Shown in pieces: positions 45,125 through 53,638 of a stretch of 64,000 nucleotides of DNA. This DNA is from an uncultured Cryomorphaceae bacterium (GTDB lineage: Bacteria; Bacteroidota; Bacteroidia; Flavobacteriales; Schleiferiaceae). Made by a program: the position numbers and the translations under genes. The stretch spans positions 1 to 64,000 of the forward strand of contig CAJWFD010000002.1 of NCBI GenBank assembly GCA_913031435.1, given 5' to 3'. The number at the start of each line of letters is the position of its first letter. Positions within the stretch are counted from its first letter, which is position 1. The notes under the pieces were generated by a model. That model had not been told where the DNA came from. It was given only the letters and a program-made list of their open reading frames with translations, and ran no database searches.

Positions 45125-46180
45125 ATGAAGTTTACCGTAATACTGTTTTTAGCTTTTTCTAGCCTTTTCCTTAAGGCCCAAAACAAATGGTCATTTCTTA
45201 CTTCAGTGGAAGAAAGTATGTTAATTGGAGACCAGTCTTCCTTACTTACACTCACTAATCTGAATAGTTTGTTCTCTAATTTCGGAATACGAACGGGAGT
45301 TCATCGTGTGTTTTCAAATCAATATGCTGCTGACGTGTCGTTTGGTATTACCGGTATTGCAAAGACAAATACCTATACCGCTACAATTCTTCCTGTACAG
45401 GTAACACTTAGATATAACCTTCTCAGTAGTTTAGAGAGGTTTAACTCTCAGGGTACAAAGTTAAATGTCAACGTAGGTGCCGGTGGAGCGCTCTATAGAA
45501 CTACTGGAGTCAATCTTATAGAGCCTGCTGAAGTGGGATTTTCGTTTAGTGAAAATTTTAGTTTAGGAAGCTCGATAGAATTTAACCTTTCCAAAAGCGG
45601 AGCTCTGTCTTTAGGCTATCGTCACTCTTTGTATTTAGACGATAATTTAGACACCGATGCTTCGGGCCTATTAGGAGATGTATTAGGTAGTTTTTATACT
45701 GCGGTTCGCTGGAACATAAAAAGTAACAACACAAAGACTCGCAAAGTGTCTAAAAAAATGTCTTCAGTGGACTCTAATGCCCTCGAAGCTGAACTTAAAA
45801 TAGCACAAGCAAAAGTAAAGGCCATGGAAAAAGCTGTCTTACAGATGAAGTCCATGAAACCGGATCCTATTAAAATAGACGATAATGTTTCTGACATGCC
45901 CTCTGATACAACATTGACCAGCATCGAGAAAGCTACTGATATACCTATGGTCAAAACCAGTGATACGAAAAGGTATGCTATTATCATTGCGAGTTATAAA
46001 TCAGAGGACGTAGCACAGTCACTCGCTGAAGAATTAGGGAACACCGCCCAGGTGATCGCTGTGCCAGAGCTTAGCAGATTCAGAGTCGCTTACGATGTGT
46101 ACGACACCTATCAAGATGCCAAGAAATTTCAAGAGGAATTGGTATTAGACTTCGGAAATTGCTGGATTGTAAATCTATAA
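45125..46180 (+). CDS. Outer-membrane barrel-like protein with C-terminal SPOR-like domain
   Basis: A 351-residue exported protein (signal peptide MKFTVILFLAFSSLFLKAQ). Residues ~20-200 have the strand pattern of a small outer-membrane barrel (ADVSFGITGIAKTNTYTATI, LNVNVGAGGALYRTTG, SLGYRHSLYLDDN). Then comes a ~40-residue coiled-coil linker (LEAELKIAQAKVKAMEKAVLQM). The last ~75 residues (RYAIIIASYKSEDVAQSLAEEL onward to NCWIVNL) resemble a SPOR domain, which binds denuded peptidoglycan. This layout mimics OmpA but with SPOR instead of the OmpA domain. Near-consensus -7 TATTTTTA at 45098-45105. The 204 bp before it hold no gene. Confidence 0.7.
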   Translation: MKFTVILFLAFSSLFLKAQNKWSFLTSVEESMLIGDQSSLLTLTNLNSLFSNFGIRTGVHRVFSNQYAADVSFGITGIAKTNTYTATILPVQVTLRYNLLSSLERFNSQGTKLNVNVGAGGALYRTTGVNLIEPAEVGFSFSENFSLGSSIEFNLSKSGALSLGYRHSLYLDDNLDTDASGLLGDVLGSFYTAVRWNIKSNNTKTRKVSKKMSSVDSNALEAELKIAQAKVKAMEKAVLQMKSMKPDPIKIDDNVSDMPSDTTLTSIEKATDIPMVKTSDTKRYAIIIASYKSEDVAQSLAEELGNTAQVIAVPELSRFRVAYDVYDTYQDAKKFQEELVLDFGNCWIVNL

Positions 46181-46200
46181 TCCGGGTAAAACATATGATC

Positions 46201-46230
46201 AAATACCCGCCTAACAGCGGGTATTTTTTT
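46201..46230 (+). terminator. Terminator after the SPOR protein gene
   Basis: A 10-bp stem (AAATACCCGC 46201-46210 with GCGGGTATTT 46217-46226) is followed by T's to 46230. Confidence 0.85.
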
Positions 46231-46244
46231 GCCTAAAGAATCCT

Positions 46245-46252
46245 TAAATTTG
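46245..46252 (+). promoter_or_regulatory. -7 promoter element for gpmI
   Basis: TAAATTTG matches TAnnTTTG exactly, 17 nt before the gpmI ATG. The T run of the preceding terminator occupies the -33 region, so terminator and promoter overlap closely. Confidence 0.55.
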
Positions 46253-46269
46253 CTCCTTCAAAAGATCTT

Positions 46270-47799
46270 ATGAAAAAGACTGCACTTATTGTCCTCGATG
46301 GATGGGGACGCGCTGACGATCCTAAAGTGAGTGCTATTGACCTGGCCCGCACGCCCTATGTAGATTCACTTTACACGGACTATCCATCTACTTGGATCAA
46401 AACATCAGGATTAGACGTAGGACTGCCTGACGGACAAATGGGTAACTCAGAAGTGGGACACATGAATCTAGGCGCCGGTAGAGTCGTTTACCAAGACCTG
46501 GTAAAGGTAAATCTAGCAGCGGAATCTGGAGATTTTGAGACAAATCCTACGCTACAAAAAGCATTAAGTATAGCGCAAAAAGGGAACAAAAAAATTCACA
46601 TCATGGGATTACTTTCCGATGGTGGAGTTCATGCACATATTAGCCATGTTAAGGCCCTTTGCAGCTGGTTAGATAACAAGAACTTTCGTGATGTATACAT
46701 TCATGCATTTACGGATGGGAGAGATACCAGTCCTAAAGGAGGTGCTCAATATCTTGAGGACCTCACCAAGCATATGATGAAGACTACGGGACAAATAGCT
46801 TCTGTTATTGGTCGGTATTTCGCAATGGACCGTGACCAGCGTTGGGAGCGAGTTGCTCGTGCCTATGATCTTCTTGTACATGGTAGTGGTACGCCGTCTA
46901 CAGACCCTATTTCAATGGTACGCAGCTCTTACCATTCTGGAATTACGGATGAGTTCATGGAGCCCATTATAGCTACTGATACCCATGGAAAACCATTGGC
47001 TCTGATCTCAAAGGATGATGTAGTTATTATGTTTAATTACAGAACTGATCGCGGAAGAGAAATCACCCAAGCATTAACTCAGCGAGCGTATAGTGATTAC
47101 AACATGAGTCCATTGCCACTACATTATGTAACCATGACCAGTTATGACGATACCTTTAAGGACATAAACGTTGTTTTTAGAAAAGATAATTTGGTCAATA
47201 CCTTAGGTGAAGTTCTTGAAAAAGCAAATAAAACTCAGATTCGAATTGCGGAAACAGAGAAATACCCTCATGTGACTTTCTTCTTTTCAGGTGGTCGTGA
47301 GGTTCCATACATAGGAGAACAGCGTCTTTTATGCCCAAGTCCTAAAGTAGCTACCTATGACCTTCAACCGGAAATGAGTGCAGCTGATATTCGCGATGCC
47401 ATTGTTCCAAAACTCAAAGAAGGGGAGACCGACTTTATCTGTCTGAACTTTGCAAATCCGGACATGGTAGGGCATACTGGAGTCATGTCAGCGGCCGTAA
47501 AAGCGTGTGAGGTTGTGGACCGTTGCTTGCGCGATGTAGTTGCTGCCGGACTTGAATCCGATTATCAATTTATCATTCTCGCCGATCATGGGAATGCCGA
47601 TTGTATGGTCAACGAAGACGGTACGCCAAACACAGCACATACTACGACAGTGGTTCCGTGTTTCTTGGTAGGTAGCAGTGCCTCCAAATTCGCTATGAAA
47701 GAAGGAAAGTTAGGTGACATTGCGCCTACTCTACTTGCCCTAATGGATGTTAAACAGCCGTCTGAAATGACTGGAGATAATCTACTGATTTCGAAGTAA
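46270..47799 (+). CDS. gpmI: 2,3-bisphosphoglycerate-independent phosphoglycerate mutase
   Basis: Glycolytic 3-PG to 2-PG interconversion with two manganese ions. N-terminal LIVLDGWGR (Asp10) and the phospho-accepting Ser60 in GQMGNSEVGHMN; later DGRDTSPKGGAQYL, GRYFAMDRDQRWERV and the metal cluster in ILADHGNADCM with NTAHTTTVVP. 509 aa matches the family (E. coli 514). The map gene overlaps its end (TAATG). Enolase, next in the pathway, is at 55 kb. Confidence 0.96.
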   Translation: MKKTALIVLDGWGRADDPKVSAIDLARTPYVDSLYTDYPSTWIKTSGLDVGLPDGQMGNSEVGHMNLGAGRVVYQDLVKVNLAAESGDFETNPTLQKALSIAQKGNKKIHIMGLLSDGGVHAHISHVKALCSWLDNKNFRDVYIHAFTDGRDTSPKGGAQYLEDLTKHMMKTTGQIASVIGRYFAMDRDQRWERVARAYDLLVHGSGTPSTDPISMVRSSYHSGITDEFMEPIIATDTHGKPLALISKDDVVIMFNYRTDRGREITQALTQRAYSDYNMSPLPLHYVTMTSYDDTFKDINVVFRKDNLVNTLGEVLEKANKTQIRIAETEKYPHVTFFFSGGREVPYIGEQRLLCPSPKVATYDLQPEMSAADIRDAIVPKLKEGETDFICLNFANPDMVGHTGVMSAAVKACEVVDRCLRDVVAAGLESDYQFIILADHGNADCMVNEDGTPNTAHTTTVVPCFLVGSSASKFAMKEGKLGDIAPTLLALMDVKQPSEMTGDNLLISK

Positions 47800-48596
47800 T
47801 GATTAAATATAAGACTAGAGAGGAAATTGAATTGATGCGTGAAAGTGCACAGCTCGTTAGTAAGACTCTGGGGCTTCTTGCTCCATACATCGTACCGGGA
47901 GCCATTCCACTGGAACTAGATAAAATGGCCGAGACTTTCATTCGTGACCACGGTGGTGAACCTGGTTTCCTAGGTATGTATGGTTTCCCGAATAGCCTCT
48001 GTATGTCTCCGAACGCCCAAGTAGTGCACGGTATACCAGGAAAAAAAGCAATGCAAAATGGAGATATTCTCTCCGTGGATTGCGGTGTTTTTATGAATGG
48101 GTTCTATGGGGATCATGCTTATACCTTCCCTGTTGGAGAGGTAGCAAAAGAGACCTCGGAGTTGCTTGAAGTCACTAAAGCATCTCTTTACGCTGGAATT
48201 AAAGAAGTCGTTGAAGGAAATAGAATAGGGGATATTGGCGCAGCAATCCAAGAATATACGGAAAGCAGGGGCTATGGAGTGGTCAGAGAGCTCGTAGGGC
48301 ACGGCCTTGGAACAAAAATGCATGAAGATCCACAGGTTCCAAACTACGGGAAACATGGTCGTGGTAAAAAAATTCAAGAAGGACTCGTCATTGCCATAGA
48401 GCCAATGATAAACCTAGGAACCCATAGAATCAAGCAGCTTCCCGATGGCTGGACCATTTTAACTGCGGATGGGAAGAACAGTGCACATTTCGAGCACGAT
48501 GTTGCCGTGATTAACGGCAAACCTGAAATTCTAAGTACCTTCCAATACATTTATGATGCACTAGGCATGGATAGGGCTGAATACGAAAAGATATGA
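47799..48596 (+). CDS. map: Methionine aminopeptidase, type I
   Basis: Removes the initiator Met from nascent proteins. Metal ligands are readable: Asp in ILSVDCGVFMNGFYGDHAYTF (two), His in VGHGLGTKMHEDPQ, Glu in AIEPMINLGT and Glu in FEHDVAV. 265 aa fits type Ia without the zinc-finger extension. In many bacteria map sits between secY and infA in the ribosomal operon; here it is instead with gpmI, overlapping it by one base and the next gene by four (ATGA). Confidence 0.95.
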   Translation: MIKYKTREEIELMRESAQLVSKTLGLLAPYIVPGAIPLELDKMAETFIRDHGGEPGFLGMYGFPNSLCMSPNAQVVHGIPGKKAMQNGDILSVDCGVFMNGFYGDHAYTFPVGEVAKETSELLEVTKASLYAGIKEVVEGNRIGDIGAAIQEYTESRGYGVVRELVGHGLGTKMHEDPQVPNYGKHGRGKKIQEGLVIAIEPMINLGTHRIKQLPDGWTILTADGKNSAHFEHDVAVINGKPEILSTFQYIYDALGMDRAEYEKI

Positions 48597-49363
48597 TTGC
48601 AAAAATGATGAAATGGGCGCTTGCTTCGGTACCCCGCCCATTACTAATTAGACTCAGCTACATAGTTCAATGGCTAAGCCCTGTGCTTTTTAAAGGCAAC
48701 CGATTTGTAGACCCTATTGACGGAAGAGGTTACTCTAGATTTTTTCCTTACGGCTATGGAGAAAATCAACGTCCAAATGCGCTGTGCCCTGGGACCAATA
48801 GCCTTGAAAGACACCGACTACTTTGGCTTTACCTAAAAGACTACACTGACTTTTTAACGAAAGAGCAAAAACTATTGCATATCGCACCAGAGCAATGTTT
48901 TTATGGCCGTTTCAAAAAAATGAATAACCTGAACTACACTACAGCGGACCTATTTTCACCACTAGCAGATCTGCGATTCGATGTTCAAAACATTCCTCTG
49001 GAAGACAACTCCTTTGATACGATTCTGTGCAACCATGTTTTAGAGCATGTAGATGATGATCTAAAAGCAATGAGTGAGATGTGCCGTATTCTAAAGCCAG
49101 GTGGATTAGCGATTATGCAAGTCCCTCTAGACCCGGACTACGCATTAACAGACGAAGACATTACGATTACCGATCCTGTAGAGCGCGAGAAAAGGTTTAG
49201 ACAATATGACCATGTACGTCTTTACGGGCAGGACTATCCTAATCGATTAAAAGCCGCTGGATTCAAAGTAACTACTTTCGATGCTCAACAAGAGCTCCCA
49301 GAGGGTTGGTTCTCTAAATACGCCTTACCCAAGCGCGAAATGCTCTACATCTGTAGTAAGTAG
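48593..49363 (+). CDS. Class I SAM-dependent methyltransferase
   Basis: 256-residue protein with an unusual N-terminal ~85 residues (hydrophobic stretch LIRLSYIVQWLSPVLFKG and a short Cys/Asn-rich part) before a methyltransferase fold. Motif I is LLHIAPEQCFY rather than the common GCGxG loop, followed by YTTADLFSPLADLRFDVQNIPLEDNSFDTILCNHVLEHVDDDLKAM; RILKPGGLAIMQVPLD completes the core. Target unknown. It overlaps map by 4 nt. Confidence 0.8.
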   Translation: MIAKMMKWALASVPRPLLIRLSYIVQWLSPVLFKGNRFVDPIDGRGYSRFFPYGYGENQRPNALCPGTNSLERHRLLWLYLKDYTDFLTKEQKLLHIAPEQCFYGRFKKMNNLNYTTADLFSPLADLRFDVQNIPLEDNSFDTILCNHVLEHVDDDLKAMSEMCRILKPGGLAIMQVPLDPDYALTDEDITITDPVEREKRFRQYDHVRLYGQDYPNRLKAAGFKVTTFDAQQELPEGWFSKYALPKREMLYICSK

Positions 49364-49387
49364 CACTTTAGACCCGTTTTCTACCAT

Positions 49388-49422
49388 AAAAAAAGCCCGT
49401 ACTGTTGCAGTACGGGCTTTTT
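49388..49422. terminator. Bidirectional terminator between methyltransferase and coiled-coil genes
   Basis: A long stem (AGCCCGTACTG 49394-49404 with CAGTACGGGCT 49408-49418) has a 3-nt loop and A/T runs on both sides. It lies between convergent genes. Confidence 0.88.
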
Positions 49423-49438
49423 AACTATTTTAAATTTC

Positions 49439-50227
49439 TTACTTCAACCAAGCAGCAATCATGGCCTCCATTTTCTCCTCTTGCTCTGCAGCTAATAGAG
49501 GATCAACAAGAATACGTCCACTATGCTCGTCAATCATGATTTTCTTGCGTTGTGCAAGCTCCATTTGACGTTGTGGGGGAATCACAAAGAACGATCCTGC
49601 TGATGCACCACGCTCCACGGAAACAACTGCAAGCTTATTCTTTGTAGCCAAGCGAATTCGGTCGTAAGCTTTAACAAGGCGATCTTCAATGGATTCCTTG
49701 TACTCAACACTTTTAGCAAGAAGCATTTCTTCTTCTTTAGCCGTTTCAGACATGATGCTGTCTAATTCAGCTACTTTATGAGTAAGGTGTGTTTTACGCT
49801 CTTCTAAACGCTCAACACTTGAACTATTCACTTCTCTTTTCGAGTCAATGCGCGCGCTAAACTCACGAATACGCTTTTCAGCCAATTGAATTTCTAATTC
49901 TTGGTACTCTATTTCTTTTGCAATCGCCTCAAATTCACGATTGTTACGGACTTGCTCTTGATCCTTGACATACTTCGCCATTTTCTCTTGGCAATCCTTA
50001 ATCATTTGGTGCTTTTCCTTTATATCTGTCTCTAGATCAGATACTTCATGGTTCACTTTATCCATTCTGGTTTCTAAACCAGCGACCTCGCTTATTAGAT
50101 CTTCAACTTCCAAAGGAAGCTCACCTCGCATTGAGCGAATTTCGTCTACACGACGATCGATAATTTGAAGATCATAAAGCGCTCTTAATTTGTCTTCTAC
50201 GCTTAACTCTTTTGCCTTCTTAGCCAT
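49439..50227 (-). CDS. Coiled-coil protein of the CT398/Rv2229c zinc-ribbon family, zinc ligands lost
   Basis: 262-residue protein. Residues ~10-185 are two long coiled-coil helices (for example VAGLETRMDKVNHEVSDLET and QEQVRNNREFEAIAKEIEYQ). The C-terminal part is the family's zinc-ribbon region RGASAGSFFVIPPQRQ...MIDEHSGRILVD. In typical members both CxxC pairs sit here (RGACGGC and CEHCGR). In this protein the four cysteine positions are Ser209, Ser212, Asp233 and Ser236, so zinc cannot be held in the usual way. The fold otherwise looks intact. The frame opens upstream, but the ATG at 50225-50227 (MAKKAKELSV) is preferred. It begins 1 nt after the Nif3-like gene. Confidence 0.85.
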   Translation of the reverse strand: MAKKAKELSVEDKLRALYDLQIIDRRVDEIRSMRGELPLEVEDLISEVAGLETRMDKVNHEVSDLETDIKEKHQMIKDCQEKMAKYVKDQEQVRNNREFEAIAKEIEYQELEIQLAEKRIREFSARIDSKREVNSSSVERLEERKTHLTHKVAELDSIMSETAKEEEMLLAKSVEYKESIEDRLVKAYDRIRLATKNKLAVVSVERGASAGSFFVIPPQRQMELAQRKKIMIDEHSGRILVDPLLAAEQEEKMEAMIAAWLK

Positions 50228-50228
50228 A

Positions 50229-51320
50229 CTAATAGTACTGTATAGGATTTGTGTTGACCTCTGTTTTGAGAACGGCAAATTTAGGGAATTTTTTCGACAG
50301 TCTCTCTGTGATCAAGTCGATTGTAAAGCGTTCACTCTCATAATGTCCAATATCTAAGATACAGATTGAATTATCAGCATCAAAGTATTGATGGTACTTG
50401 AAATCTGAAGTAATTAAAACATCCGCATCAGACCGTTTCGCTGCATCTAACAAAAAACTACCTGAACCGCCACAAACGGCCACGGTCTTGATTAGCTCGT
50501 TTACAGGCTTCGTATATTTTATCGTAGCACCAAACTTAGATTTCACTTGATGTAGGAAAGACATGAAGTCCACTGGTATTTCAAATTCACCTAGTGCACC
50601 AGCTCCGTATTGTGCAGCTGTATTGCCCAATTCAATCCAATCATAAGCCATCACTTCATAAGGGTGTGATCCCCGAGCGGCGCGTTCCACAGCTTGACAA
50701 GCAAAAACAGGAACGATGAACTCTAATTTAGCCTCCTGAACGGATTCCTGTTTACCAATGGAGCCTGTAACAGGTGAAGCCCCCTCGATCGGTTTGAATG
50801 TTCCTTCCCCAATCGACTTAAAACTACACGCCTCATATGCACTTATTTTTCCTCCACCAGCGGCGTAAACAGCATTCGCTAATGCATCCGCTTCTTCCAC
50901 AGGAACATATACCTGAAATTTCCTCAACAAACCTTGCGATGGACTCAAAACGACGTGGTTAGAAATACCCAGTACTTCCATGATCTTCCCATTTACACCC
51001 CAAGCAACATTATCAAGGTTAGTGTGAATAGCATATAATGCAACATCATGTTTTATGGCCTTCATAATAACGCGCTCCACATAGGTAGACCCGTTGAATT
51101 TCTTTAATCCGTTGAATACAATTGGATGGTGGGTCACGACCAGATGAACCCCTTTTAAAATAGCCTCATCAACTACACTCTCAAGACAATCTAAAGCTAC
51201 CATCACACCATTAGTTTCCCAATGAGGCGCGCCTACGATCAGTCCGCTATTGTCATACGATTCTTGAAGCTTGAGTGGTGCCCATGATTCTAAAACCTCT
51301 ATAATATCTTTTACTTTCAT
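50229..51320 (-). CDS. Nif3-like dinuclear metal centre hexameric protein
   Basis: Conserved protein of the NIF3/YbgI family (GTP cyclohydrolase I type 2-like annotation). Metal-binding motifs: VVTHHPIVFNG (His pair), YAIHTNLDN, and near the C-terminus DVLITSDFKYH with DIGHYESER. The middle holds the ~100-residue insert (VPVEEADALANAVYAAGGG) common to longer family members. 363 aa. The biochemical role is unsettled. It precedes the coiled-coil zinc-ribbon-family gene by 1 nt, an arrangement common in Bacteroidota. Confidence 0.92.
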   Translation of the reverse strand: MKVKDIIEVLESWAPLKLQESYDNSGLIVGAPHWETNGVMVALDCLESVVDEAILKGVHLVVTHHPIVFNGLKKFNGSTYVERVIMKAIKHDVALYAIHTNLDNVAWGVNGKIMEVLGISNHVVLSPSQGLLRKFQVYVPVEEADALANAVYAAGGGKISAYEACSFKSIGEGTFKPIEGASPVTGSIGKQESVQEAKLEFIVPVFACQAVERAARGSHPYEVMAYDWIELGNTAAQYGAGALGEFEIPVDFMSFLHQVKSKFGATIKYTKPVNELIKTVAVCGGSGSFLLDAAKRSDADVLITSDFKYHQYFDADNSICILDIGHYESERFTIDLITERLSKKFPKFAVLKTEVNTNPIQYY

Positions 51321-51344
51321 ACCTCTAAGTTAGTTTTTTCAGCA

Positions 51345-51378
51345 TAAAAAAAACCCCCGAACTTTCGCTCGAGGGTTT
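51345..51378 (-). terminator. Terminator after rpsA
   Basis: On the minus strand AAACCCTCGA (51378-51369) pairs with TCGGGGGTTT (51360-51351, one mismatch) and T's follow. It ends the rpsA transcript before the Nif3-like gene. Confidence 0.8.
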
Positions 51379-51399
51379 CTATATCAAAGTAAATGGGGC

Positions 51400-53427
51400 T
51401 TATTTCCCGCCTTTTTCCATTTGCTCTTTCAAAGCTGCTAAAGCATCTAAATCACCCATAGTAGAGCGCTCTACATTTTGGTTAGGTACAGAAACGTTTC
51501 CGCCTTTACTACCTCCACCAGTATTTCCAGCGCTACGAGCTTTCTTCAATTCGACCTCTTTGTAAGTTCCAACATGTGAAACCACAATACGACGGTTTTC
51601 CTTATTGAACTCAATTACCTTAAAGTCAGCTGTTTCATCTTTTTCAAGCTTAGCTCCATCTTCTTTAGTAATATGACGTGCAGGGCAGTATGCTTCAATG
51701 CCTTCGTGCTCAGCGAAAGTTACATCACCACCTTTATCGCCTGAGTTAACCATAGTACCCGAGTGCGTAGTGCCTATTTCGAATACAGATGCATAGTTAT
51801 CCCAAGGATTGACACTTATTTGCTTGTGTCCTAAACTTAGACGACGATTATCAGCATCAATATCTAAAACAACAACATCCAACTTCGCTCCTATCGTAGT
51901 GAATTCTGATGGATGCTTGATTTTCTTAGTCCAGCTCAAGTCAGATATATGAATCAAACCATCAATGCCTTCCTCAAGCTCCAAGAATATACCAAAGTTC
52001 GTGAAATTACGTACCGTACCAGTATGCTGTGAAGCTTGTGGATACTTAGAAGTAATGTCAGTCCATGGATCAGTAGTCAATTGCTTGATACCTAAGCTCA
52101 TCTTACGATCTTCACGATCTAAAGTCAATACTTCAGCTTCAACAATCTCTCCTACTTTCATGAAATCACCAGCACTGCGTAGGTGAGCAGACCAGCTCAT
52201 TTCACTAACGTGAATCAAACCTTCAACCCCTGGCAATACTTCGATAAAGGCTCCGTAATCCGCTAGAACTACAACTTTACCATTCACCTTATGACCAACA
52301 CTCAATTCTGCATCTAGTGCATCCCATGGGTGCTTCTCAAGTTGCTTAAGACCTAACTGAATACGTGTTTTGCCTTCATCAAAATCAAGAATTACAACAT
52401 TGATTTTTTGATCCAGCTCAACAATTTCAGACGGATGATTAATACGACTCCAGCTCAAGTCTGTAATGTGCACTAATCCATCTACGCCACCAAGATCGAT
52501 GAATACACCGTAAGAAGTGATGTTCTTAACGATACCTTCAAGAACTTGACCTTTTTCAAGTTTAGAGATGATTTCTTTTTTCTGCTCTTCAAGATCAGCT
52601 TCAATAAGTGCCTTGTGAGAAACAACAACATTTTTGAATTCATGGTTAATTTTAACCACCTTGAATTCCATGGTTTTATCAACATACTGGTCGTAATCGC
52701 GGATCGGCTTCACATCGATTTGTGAACCTGGCAAGAATGCCTCTAGTCCGAAAACATCTACGATCATACCACCTTTAGTACGAGCCTTAACGTAACCTTT
52801 AACAATCTCATCCTTGTCATGCGCTTCGTTAACACGATCCCATGCTTTGATCGAGCGTGCCTTTCTATGAGAAAGAACTAACTGACCATACTTATCTTCT
52901 TGACGATCAACAAGTACTTCAACGGTATCTCCAACTGCAAGTTCAGGGTTGTAACGGAACTCATTTAAGCTAACTACACCTTCACTCTTAGAGTTGATAT
53001 CGATGATTACTTCGCGTTCCGTCTTAACGGTTACTTTACCATCTACTACTTGATGCTCTACAGAAGAACCAAGAGTACTTTCATAGGCAGCCATTAATTC
53101 TATGCGCTCAGCATTCATTTCAGTTGCACTAACTTCTACGTCAGCCCAATTGAACTCTTCTGCGATGATTTCTTCTACTGTAGCTTCTTCAGCAACAACT
53201 TCCGGAGCAGCTTCTTCAACAACAGTTACTTCTTCCTTTGGAGCTTCTTCAGCAACAACTTCCGGAGCAGCTTCTTCAACAACAGTTACTTCTTCCTTTG
53301 GAGCTTCTTCTACCGCAGTTTCTTCCGCAGCAGTTTCTTCAACAATAGTTTCTTCGACTTTTGGAGTTTCCTGAACAGGAATCTCCTTCTTCACCTCTTC
53401 TTGAGGTGTTTGATTCTCTTCTGACAT
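51400..53427 (-). CDS. rpsA: 30S ribosomal protein S1 with acidic N-terminal extension
   Basis: mRNA-binding ribosomal protein. Six S1 domains can be read: the first near VTVKTEREVIIDINSKSEG, then GYVKARTKGGMIVDV, GIVKNITSYGVFIDLGGVDG, GKVVVLADYGAFIEV, GTVRNFTNFGIFLEL, and a last weaker one (GTMVNSGDKGGDVTF). The first ~100 residues are Glu/Val/Ala-rich and include a 20-residue tandem repeat. The Gly-rich end (NTGGGSKGGNV) is followed by a short helix. 675 aa against 557 in E. coli. The frame opens further upstream; the ATG at 53425-53427 (MSEENQTPQ) is chosen. Because Shine-Dalgarno sites are rare in this phylum, S1 probably matters more for initiation. The leader carries a strong hairpin. 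Confidence 0.95.
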   Translation of the reverse strand: MSEENQTPQEEVKKEIPVQETPKVEETIVEETAAEETAVEEAPKEEVTVVEEAAPEVVAEEAPKEEVTVVEEAAPEVVAEEATVEEIIAEEFNWADVEVSATEMNAERIELMAAYESTLGSSVEHQVVDGKVTVKTEREVIIDINSKSEGVVSLNEFRYNPELAVGDTVEVLVDRQEDKYGQLVLSHRKARSIKAWDRVNEAHDKDEIVKGYVKARTKGGMIVDVFGLEAFLPGSQIDVKPIRDYDQYVDKTMEFKVVKINHEFKNVVVSHKALIEADLEEQKKEIISKLEKGQVLEGIVKNITSYGVFIDLGGVDGLVHITDLSWSRINHPSEIVELDQKINVVILDFDEGKTRIQLGLKQLEKHPWDALDAELSVGHKVNGKVVVLADYGAFIEVLPGVEGLIHVSEMSWSAHLRSAGDFMKVGEIVEAEVLTLDREDRKMSLGIKQLTTDPWTDITSKYPQASQHTGTVRNFTNFGIFLELEEGIDGLIHISDLSWTKKIKHPSEFTTIGAKLDVVVLDIDADNRRLSLGHKQISVNPWDNYASVFEIGTTHSGTMVNSGDKGGDVTFAEHEGIEAYCPARHITKEDGAKLEKDETADFKVIEFNKENRRIVVSHVGTYKEVELKKARSAGNTGGGSKGGNVSVPNQNVERSTMGDLDALAALKEQMEKGGK
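53182..53310 (-). repeat. Perfect 60-bp tandem repeat inside rpsA
   Basis: The stretch has exact period 60 (2.15 copies with no mismatch). It encodes a duplicated 20-residue block beginning EEAPKEEVTVVEEAAPEVVA. Identity at synonymous positions means a very recent duplication. Confidence 0.95.
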
Positions 53428-53503
53428 GAGAGATATAATTGTATCCCAGGTACTTGTATGCAATTATCACTTTCCCTTGAGAGTGGTTTTTATATTTAAC
53501 AGA

Positions 53504-53537
53504 CCCCTATGTATGCATACTACGTGTCCATAAGGGG
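53504..53537 (-). promoter_or_regulatory. Hairpin in the rpsA leader
   Basis: On the minus strand CCCCTTATG (53537-53529) pairs with CATAGGGG (53511-53504) with one bulged T, leaving a 17-nt loop that contains the palindrome GTATGCATAC. It begins about 8 nt after the predicted transcription start and lies some 77 nt before the ATG. A structured leader is what one expects for S1 autoregulation, but that is an inference. Confidence 0.5.
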
Positions 53538-53540
53538 GTG

Positions 53541-53548
53541 CAAATATA
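53541..53548 (-). promoter_or_regulatory. -7 promoter element for rpsA
   Basis: Minus-strand TATATTTG is an exact TAnnTTTG match. It gives a leader of roughly 105 nt to the rpsA ATG. A weak -33 is seen upstream. Confidence 0.6.
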
Positions 53549-53583
53549 TACTATAAATAGCTAGAAATCTAAATGTTAACCAA

Positions 53584-53618
53584 CAAAAAACCCTGACTCA
53601 AATCAATGAATCAGGGTC
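53584..53618 (-). terminator. Terminator after gltA
   Basis: On the minus strand ACCCTGATTCA (53617-53607) pairs with TGAGTCAGGGT (53600-53590, one mismatch), followed by TTTTTTG. It ends the carA-eno-gltA unit. Confidence 0.82.
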
Positions 53619-53638
53619 TCTAAAGAATAGCCTTTTTG

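Noticed and set aside
53102-53374. 90-codon plus-strand ORF, Ser/Thr/Ala-rich
   Set aside because: It is a shadow of the repetitive acidic arm of S1 on the other strand.
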